Origin: Betaproteobacteria bacterium Ga0074130
GTDB taxonomy: Bacteria; Pseudomonadota; Gammaproteobacteria; Burkholderiales; Rhodocyclaceae
Length of the DNA: 64,000 nt
Direction of reading: 5' to 3'
Assembly (NCBI GenBank): GCA_001464495.1
Contig: LNDZ01000029.1
Span: forward strand, 79,455-143,454
Made by a program: the position numbers and the translations under genes. The notes beneath the pieces were generated by a model. It made no database searches, had not been told where the DNA came from, and saw only the letters and a program-made list of their open reading frames with translations. The number at the start of each line of letters is the position of its first letter. The first letter of the stretch is position 1. Below are positions 59,723 to 64,000 of the stretch, piece by piece.

Positions 59723-60187
59723 ATGTTCCACATCATCCTCTTCCAGCCCGAGATCCCTCCCAACACCGGCAACTCCATTCGCCTTGCCGCCAATACCGGA
59801 TGCACCCTGCATCTGGTCAAGCCCTTGGGCTTCGACCTTAGCGATGCGCAACTGCGCCGCGCCGGCATGGATTACAGCGAAATCGCAGATACGCGCATTC
59901 ACGAAAGTTGGGAAGATTGCCTTGCCGCCTTGGGCAATGCGCGCCTGTTTGCGCTGTCCACACGCGGCAGCACGCGCCATGACAAAGTCACCTATCAGGC
60001 CGGTGACGCTTTTGTGTTTGGTCCAGAAACGCGCGGCTTGCCGCAAGCTATGTTGAACGCGCTGCCTACAGAGCAACGTATTCGCGTCCCCCTAGTGCCA
60101 GGTAACCGCAGCCTGAATCTCTCAAACACGGTTGCGCTCGTGGTCTACGAAGCTTGGCGCCAGCTGGATTTCAGCGGCGGGCGTTAA
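59723..60187 (+). CDS. trmL: tRNA (cytidine34/uridine34-2'-O)-methyltransferase
   Basis: A 154-residue SPOUT methyltransferase acting on the wobble base of tRNA(Leu). It begins MFHIILFQPEIPPNTGN, typical of TrmL, with FGPETRGLP (about 99-107) and VPGNRSLNLSNTVALVVYE (about 125-143) forming the trefoil knot. Upstream in-frame ATGs at 59657 and 59714 are rejected because homology starts at 59723. It is convergent with gpsA across 16 bp. Confidence 0.93.
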   Translation: MFHIILFQPEIPPNTGNSIRLAANTGCTLHLVKPLGFDLSDAQLRRAGMDYSEIADTRIHESWEDCLAALGNARLFALSTRGSTRHDKVTYQAGDAFVFGPETRGLPQAMLNALPTEQRIRVPLVPGNRSLNLSNTVALVVYEAWRQLDFSGGR

Positions 60188-60203
60188 GACGTTTATAAGG
60201 CGT

Positions 60204-61181
60204 TTACTCAGCCTTAGGATCGCGATTCATTAATCGCGCAACGGCCTCGGCAGGCTTGAGCTTGCCATCCAGCACGGCACACACGGCATTCGTGATCGGC
60301 ATATCAATGCCAAGCGCTGCCGCGCGTTTGGCAACTTCGCGGGCAGCTGGAACCCCTTCGGCAACGTGGCCAAGAGAAGTGATGACCTGATCCAGGGTTT
60401 GCCCTGAAGCGAGGCCCAAACCAACACGACGGTTGCGCGAGAGGTCGCCAGTACAGGTGAGGATGAGATCGCCGACACCGGTCAGGCCCATCAGCGTATC
60501 GCGCTTAGCGCCCATGGCCTCACCAAAACGCGTGATCTCGGCCAAGCCTCGGGTGATCAGTGCGGCGCGCGCATTCGCCCCGAGCCCCAAGCCGTCGCAA
60601 ATTCCGGTAGCAATCGCGAGGACATTCTTTACTGCGCCACCGACCTCTGCACCCACCACATCGTCATTGGCGTAGATACGCAGGTGGTTACCATGCAGCG
60701 CTTGTGCCATGCGCGCAGCGAAATCAACGTCACGCGACGCAAGTGTCATCGCGGTAGGCAAGCCTTGGGCGGCTTCAGCGGCGAAACTAGGGCCGGTGAG
60801 CACGCCGCAGATCGCTGTATTTACTTCGGCGACCACCTGGTGCGGCAATAGACCGCTACCCGCCTCCAGCCCCTTGCACACCCACAGGAAGGGGAGACCC
60901 GGCGCCACCGCAGCCAGTGCAGTGGCAGTGCTGCGCAAGCCGGCCAGTGGCGTAGCGATCAGGGCAAGGTCGGCGCGCTCTGTTGCGCGGCCAAGGTCGC
61001 CTTCAACAACAAGTGAGGGAGGAAAGGGAAAGCCGGGCAGAAATTGTTTGTTCTCGCGATCGGCGCTTAAAGCGGTGAGCTCACTGGCGGCATGACTCCA
61101 CAAGCGGACGCCGTGCTTGGCGGCGAAGGCCAGTGCCAGCGCAGTGCCCCAGGCACCGGCCCCAAGAACAGCAATCTGCAT
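60204..61181 (-). CDS. gpsA: Glycerol-3-phosphate dehydrogenase (NAD(P)+)
   Basis: A 325-residue enzyme supplying glycerol-3-phosphate for phospholipids. IAVLGAGAWGTALALAF (residues 3-19) is the NAD site; the catalytic-lysine region GAVKNVLAIATGI and the C-terminal helical domain with LTGVGDLILTCTGDLSRNR are present. ATG 61181 overlaps the stop of the SH3 gene (TAATG). It is the last gene of the rhodanese-grxC-secB-SH3-gpsA run. Confidence 0.96.
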   Translation of the reverse strand: MQIAVLGAGAWGTALALAFAAKHGVRLWSHAASELTALSADRENKQFLPGFPFPPSLVVEGDLGRATERADLALIATPLAGLRSTATALAAVAPGLPFLWVCKGLEAGSGLLPHQVVAEVNTAICGVLTGPSFAAEAAQGLPTAMTLASRDVDFAARMAQALHGNHLRIYANDDVVGAEVGGAVKNVLAIATGICDGLGLGANARAALITRGLAEITRFGEAMGAKRDTLMGLTGVGDLILTCTGDLSRNRRVGLGLASGQTLDQVITSLGHVAEGVPAAREVAKRAAALGIDMPITNAVCAVLDGKLKPAEAVARLMNRDPKAE

Positions 61182-61630
61182 TACAGGCCCCAGACCTGGG
61201 CGACTTTGACGAAGCCGCTCTGCCCGTCCCGGTGACGCACCTTGACCCACCCAGCCGCAGGCGACTCGATCAGGTCTAGTACGACATCGCGGTCAGCCTC
61301 GAATACGAGTGCAGCCTTGTCATTGGGCTCGGCCCGAATCTGCGCGCGATCAACACGGACTTGCAAAGTCCGCTTTTCAGCGAGGCTCTTTTTCTCGACC
61401 CATGCGAGGGTGCCTTGCATATCACGCACCTTGGTCCAGCCGTCCATCGCCACAACAGCCTCAACCGGCGTACCGGCGTTGATGATGAAAAGCTGCTTAC
61501 CCTTGGTGGAGGGCGAGTCGTACATCACGGTCGCGGCCGTGAGCGAACGAAAATCTAGGGCATGTGCTGACGCAGCCAGCCCCGCCAGCAGCAGGGGCAG
61601 CAGACGAAGACCGGCGCGCAGTGATGACAT
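61181..61630 (-). CDS. Exported SH3 domain protein
   Basis: A 149-residue protein with a signal peptide (about residues 1-25, ending SAHA) and two bacterial SH3-like regions, TVMYDSPSTKGKQLFIINAGTP-type (about 33-70) and AQIRAEPNDKAALVFEADRD-type (about 95-140). Such proteins bind peptidoglycan or act as periplasmic adaptors; the function is not known. It sits between secB and gpsA, where E. coli has no gene, and overlaps gpsA by one base. Confidence 0.8.
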   Translation of the reverse strand: MSSLRAGLRLLPLLLAGLAASAHALDFRSLTAATVMYDSPSTKGKQLFIINAGTPVEAVVAMDGWTKVRDMQGTLAWVEKKSLAEKRTLQVRVDRAQIRAEPNDKAALVFEADRDVVLDLIESPAAGWVKVRHRDGQSGFVKVAQVWGL

Positions 61631-61633
61631 AGC

Positions 61634-62092
61634 TTACTGAACCGTGGCCGGCTGCTCAGCCGTTTGAGTTTGGGCTTCAGCCAAACGCTGCTGGTAGATG
61701 GCTTCAAAATTCACTGGGGCCAACAAGACGGGCGGGAAACCAGCGCGGCCAACGGCACTGGCAACCACTTCGCGCACGAAGGGGAACAGGATGTTCGGGC
61801 AAGCAATCGCCAGAATCGGATCAAGGTCTTCTTGCGGAATGTTCTCGATGCGGAAAATGCCGGCCTGCTTCACTTCGACCAGAAAGACATTCTTCTCGCC
61901 AATCGTGGCAGTAACGGTCACGCCGAGCACGCTTTCATAGACGTTTTCGCCAATCACATGGGCTTGCGTCTGCAGTTGGATAGCGACTTCCGGTGCTTCA
62001 CTTTCCATGAAAACGTGGGGCGCATTCGGGACCTCAAGGGAGAGATCACGAACGTAGGTTTTTTCGATATTAAATAAAGGAGCGGTGCTCAT
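61634..62092 (-). CDS. secB: Protein-export chaperone SecB
   Basis: A 152-residue tetrameric cytoplasmic chaperone that keeps precursors unfolded and hands them to SecA. It has NIEKTYVRDLSLEVPNAPHVF (about 8-28), SVLGVTVTATIGEKNVFLVEVKQAGIF (about 55-81) and ACPNILFPFVREVVA, the SecA-contact region. Length is typical. It is preceded by grxC (79 bp) and followed three bases later by the SH3 gene. Confidence 0.97.
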   Translation of the reverse strand: MSTAPLFNIEKTYVRDLSLEVPNAPHVFMESEAPEVAIQLQTQAHVIGENVYESVLGVTVTATIGEKNVFLVEVKQAGIFRIENIPQEDLDPILAIACPNILFPFVREVVASAVGRAGFPPVLLAPVNFEAIYQQRLAEAQTQTAEQPATVQ

Positions 62093-62171
62093 GTCAGGAA
62101 ATTCCGGAATAAAAATTGGGGTAATCAGCCTATCTCACAAAGATTACAGGCTGGTGATAAGCGGTGCAAGG

Positions 62172-62429
62172 TTAGGCGAGTAGCGGATCTAATCCACCAG
62201 CACGATCCAGCGCATGCAATTCGTCGCAGCCACCGACATAGGTGTCGCCAATGAAGATCTGCGGGACAGTGCGCGCACCTTCTGTACGTTCGAGCATTTC
62301 GTCGCGGCGAGCGGGGTCAAGGTCGACCCGCACCTTTTCGATATCGGTCACACCCTTGCGGCGAAGCAGCTGCTCTGCACGAACGCAGTAGGGGCATACA
62401 CCGGTTGCATACATCAAAATCTTTGCCAC
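62172..62429 (-). CDS. grxC: Glutaredoxin 3
   Basis: An 85-residue dithiol glutaredoxin with the CPYC active site (residues 12-15), the TVPQIFIGD cis-proline segment and GGCDELHALDRAGGLD glutathione-binding end. It reduces disulfides with glutathione. The start is GTG 62429 with GAGGG eight bases upstream. It stands between the rhodanese-like gene and secB, the same order as in E. coli. Confidence 0.96.
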   Translation of the reverse strand: MAKILMYATGVCPYCVRAEQLLRRKGVTDIEKVRVDLDPARRDEMLERTEGARTVPQIFIGDTYVGGCDELHALDRAGGLDPLLA

Positions 62430-62449
62430 TTGAAAGCCCTCAGCGCAGG

Positions 62450-62848
62450 TTAACTTTCGACCGGCATGCCGGCGTCAGTCCAGGCATCCAACCCACCGGC
62501 AAGTGCGGCAGCCTTGGCAAAGCCCTGTTTTTGGAGCAGGGTCACAGCGCGATCTGCGCTGCTACCAGTCCCGTAAATTACGATGGGGCGATTCTTCGAC
62601 TTTTCAAGCTCCGACACACGCGATTCGAGCTGATCGAGCGGGATGTTGCGGGCGCCCACTAGATGGGATGCGGCAAAGTCGCTGGCCGGGCGCAGATCGA
62701 CCACCACACCATGTTCGCGATTGATCAGCAGAACGGCATCTTGCGGGCTGATACCAACACCATCACCGCGCATGCCATTCCATACAAGCAGCACGGCACT
62801 GACTGATCCGAGAATGACCCAGAAGAGGTTTTGCAGCAGGAAATCCAT
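62450..62848 (-). CDS. Membrane-anchored rhodanese-like protein lacking the catalytic Cys
   Basis: A 132-residue protein with one N-terminal membrane helix (about residues 5-24) and a rhodanese domain (about 35-130: VVVDLRPASDFAASHLVGARNIP). At the position of the catalytic cysteine it reads PIVIYGTGSSAD, with Gly93 in place of Cys, so sulfur transfer is not expected. The place next to grxC and secB matches YibN in E. coli. ATG 62848 is the family start; an open frame continues 47 codons upstream. Its transcript likely starts at a TATAAT about 70 bases upstream. Confidence 0.85.
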   Translation of the reverse strand: MDFLLQNLFWVILGSVSAVLLVWNGMRGDGVGISPQDAVLLINREHGVVVDLRPASDFAASHLVGARNIPLDQLESRVSELEKSKNRPIVIYGTGSSADRAVTLLQKQGFAKAAALAGGLDAWTDAGMPVES

Positions 62849-62917
62849 ATAAAAGTCCGGTTGGGAGTAAAACGATGCACAGCCATCACAAGACGACAGT
62901 ACCTGAAAGGCCCGGGT

Positions 62918-62923
62918 ATTATA
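62918..62923 (-). promoter_or_regulatory. -10 box for the rhodanese-grxC-secB operon
   Basis: The minus strand reads TATAAT, 70 bases before the rhodanese gene ATG. On the plus strand the same AT-rich spot (TATTATAAAAT) could also serve gpmA, whose ATG is about 110 bases away. No clear -35. Confidence 0.4.
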
Positions 62924-63036
62924 AAATAGGAACCTTGAGCAAGCGACCTGAAGCCAACTTAAGGCAAACTTAAGCATACGCTTAGGCAAACATTGATCCA
63001 GATCGCACGCTGACAGCCCTAATTTTCCCTGCCATC

Positions 63037-63783
63037 ATGAAGAAAATCGTCCTCCTGCGCCACGGCCAATCCACATGGAATGCCGAAAACCGTTTCGCCG
63101 GCTGGTGCGACGTCAATCTGACCGAACAAGGGGTTGAAGAGGCCCGCAATGCTGGCCGCCTGCTGCGCGATGCCGGGTTTACCTTTGATATTGCCTACTC
63201 ATCACTGCTGCGCCGCGCCCTGCGCACCATGTACACCGCGCTGGATGAGATGGACCTACTGTGGATTCACACCGAGCATTCTTGGCGCCTGAATGAACGC
63301 CACTACGGCTCGCTACAGGGCCTCAACAAGGCCGAGACTGCTGCCAAGTTTGGTGAAGAACAAGTCCGCATCTGGCGTCGTAGCTACGATGTACCTCCGC
63401 CACCACTGTCCATGGGTGAAGCCCTGCAACTGGTGAAAGACCCTCGCTATTCCGGCATTAATCCGAGCGACTATCCACGCGGCGAATGTCTAAAAGACAC
63501 GGTCTCGCGTTTCCTGCCCTACTGGCACGAAGTAATTGCACCTGCAGTCAAGAGCGGCAAGCGAGTATTGATCGTCGCCCACGGCAACAGCCTGCGCGCA
63601 CTGGTCAAGTATCTAGACAATATCTCTGATCAGGACATTCTGGAACTGAACATCCCGACCGGTCAGCCGCTGGTCTATGAGCTCAATGATGATATGACGC
63701 CCATAAAACACTATTACCTTGGCGACGAAGCGGCCATTCAAGCGGCCATTGCTGAAGTCGCCAACCAAGGCAAGGCCAAATAG
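63037..63783 (+). CDS. gpmA: 2,3-bisphosphoglycerate-dependent phosphoglycerate mutase
   Basis: A 248-residue cofactor-dependent mutase of glycolysis. [23 protein letters not shown] (about residues 6-28) carries the phosphorylated His9, and the Glu and second His regions [13 protein letters not shown] and [10 protein letters not shown] are present. In many gammaproteobacteria this site beside the rhodanese gene is held by unrelated gpmI. An envC-like gene begins 14 bases after the stop. Confidence 0.96.
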   Translation: MKKIVLLRHGQSTWNAENRFAGWCDVNLTEQGVEEARNAGRLLRDAGFTFDIAYSSLLRRALRTMYTALDEMDLLWIHTEHSWRLNERHYGSLQGLNKAETAAKFGEEQVRIWRRSYDVPPPPLSMGEALQLVKDPRYSGINPSDYPRGECLKDTVSRFLPYWHEVIAPAVKSGKRVLIVAHGNSLRALVKYLDNISDQDILELNIPTGQPLVYELNDDMTPIKHYYLGDEAAIQAAIAEVANQGKAK

Positions 63784-63797
63784 CCCGGGCAGTGGTC

Positions 63798-64000
63798 GTG
63801 CTGCCACGCCTAATCCTGCTCTCCCTCATCGCCGGCACCACCCTGCCGGCGGCCATTGCGCAAGACACCCGCACTGAAAAGCGGGGTGAGCTGCGCGAAT
63901 TGCAAGGCCGCATCGATAGCCTGCGCAAAGACTTGGCCAAGAGCGAAACCCATCGCTCAGAAGCTGCCGATCAGCTACGCGAGACTGAACAATCCATCTC
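63798..64000 (+). CDS. envC: EnvC-like murein hydrolase activator, 5' part (3' end outside window)
   Basis: An open frame from GTG 63798 (or GTG 63792) that runs off the window edge. The 67 visible codons encode a signal peptide (hydrophobic LILLSLIAGTTLPAAIA, cleaved after AIA) and the start of a long coiled coil rich in Glu, Arg and Leu (LRELQGRIDSLRKDLAKSE). This layout, and the position after gpmA, match EnvC/M23-type activators of amidases; the LytM domain would be outside the window, so the call is tentative. Confidence 0.7.
   Translation, partial: MLPRLILLSLIAGTTLPAAIAQDTRTEKRGELRELQGRIDSLRKDLAKSETHRSEAADQLRETEQSI

Overview
The window looks like a contiguous, gene-dense piece of a betaproteobacterial chromosome with moderately high GC. 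The evidence is the gene repertoire and order: hemD-hemX-hemY, dusB-fis-purH, murU-amgK divergent from lptD-surA-pdxA, system II cytochrome c maturation (resB-ccsB) next to a cytochrome c4, fmdB-DUF502-aspS-nudB, argB-slmA, and rhodanese-grxC-secB-gpsA. I cannot fix the genus; Neisseriales, Burkholderiales or a relative all fit. I see no insertion sequence, phage, CRISPR array, rRNA or tRNA gene.

Layout. 1-3.5 kb holds the haem genes hemD (5' end cut off), hemX and hemY, convergent with hemF. 3.6-12.1 kb is minus-strand: a dusB-fis-purH-purD run, a methyltransferase, and a murU-pepP-ubiH run. amgK (12.2-13.2 kb) is divergent from the plus-strand outer-membrane block lptD-surA-pdxA, a class II amidotransferase and rsmA (13.4-19.8 kb). 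19.9-29.6 kb holds xth, a PilZ protein, oligopeptidase A, purC and a central-carbon operon tkt-gap-pgk-fba. 29.8-35.7 kb holds a lone PAS protein, a thioredoxin-fold protein, a DUF2520 protein, rsmE, a two-domain PPK2-type kinase, argA and yggX.

35.8-43.3 kb holds an HNH nuclease whose tail runs into a hairpin-rich repeat, then ffh divergent from ypjD and corB, then pilC and pilD without pilB, then fmdB and a DUF502 protein. 43.4-46.6 kb is aspS followed by a secreted RNase Sa/barnase-like nuclease, its barstar-like inhibitor, nudB, and a small antisense-overlapping CWC cysteine-rich gene. 46.9-55.3 kb holds argB-slmA, hemB, a 318-bp intergenic region packed with successive stem-loops, engB, cytochrome c4, resB-ccsB and a ferritin-like DUF455 gene. 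55.4-64 kb holds msrP-msrQ, bioB-bioC, comF, trmL, the rhodanese-grxC-secB-SH3-gpsA run, gpmA and the 5' end of an envC-like gene.

How the genes work together. Most are housekeeping: haem synthesis (hemB, D, F, X, Y), purine synthesis (purC, D, H), glycolysis and pentose phosphate (tkt, gap, pgk, fba, gpmA), envelope assembly (lptD, surA, secB, envC, murU/amgK), redox biogenesis (resB, ccsB, cytochrome c4, msrPQ, grxC), arginine (argA, argB) and biotin (bioB, bioC). The items most worth a second look are the hairpin array between hemB and engB with its related copy at the HNH locus, the nuclease/inhibitor pair after aspS, a lipoprotein-free LptD with only two cysteines, a terminator inside a coding sequence, and several genes whose -10 box lies 6-7 bases before the start codon.
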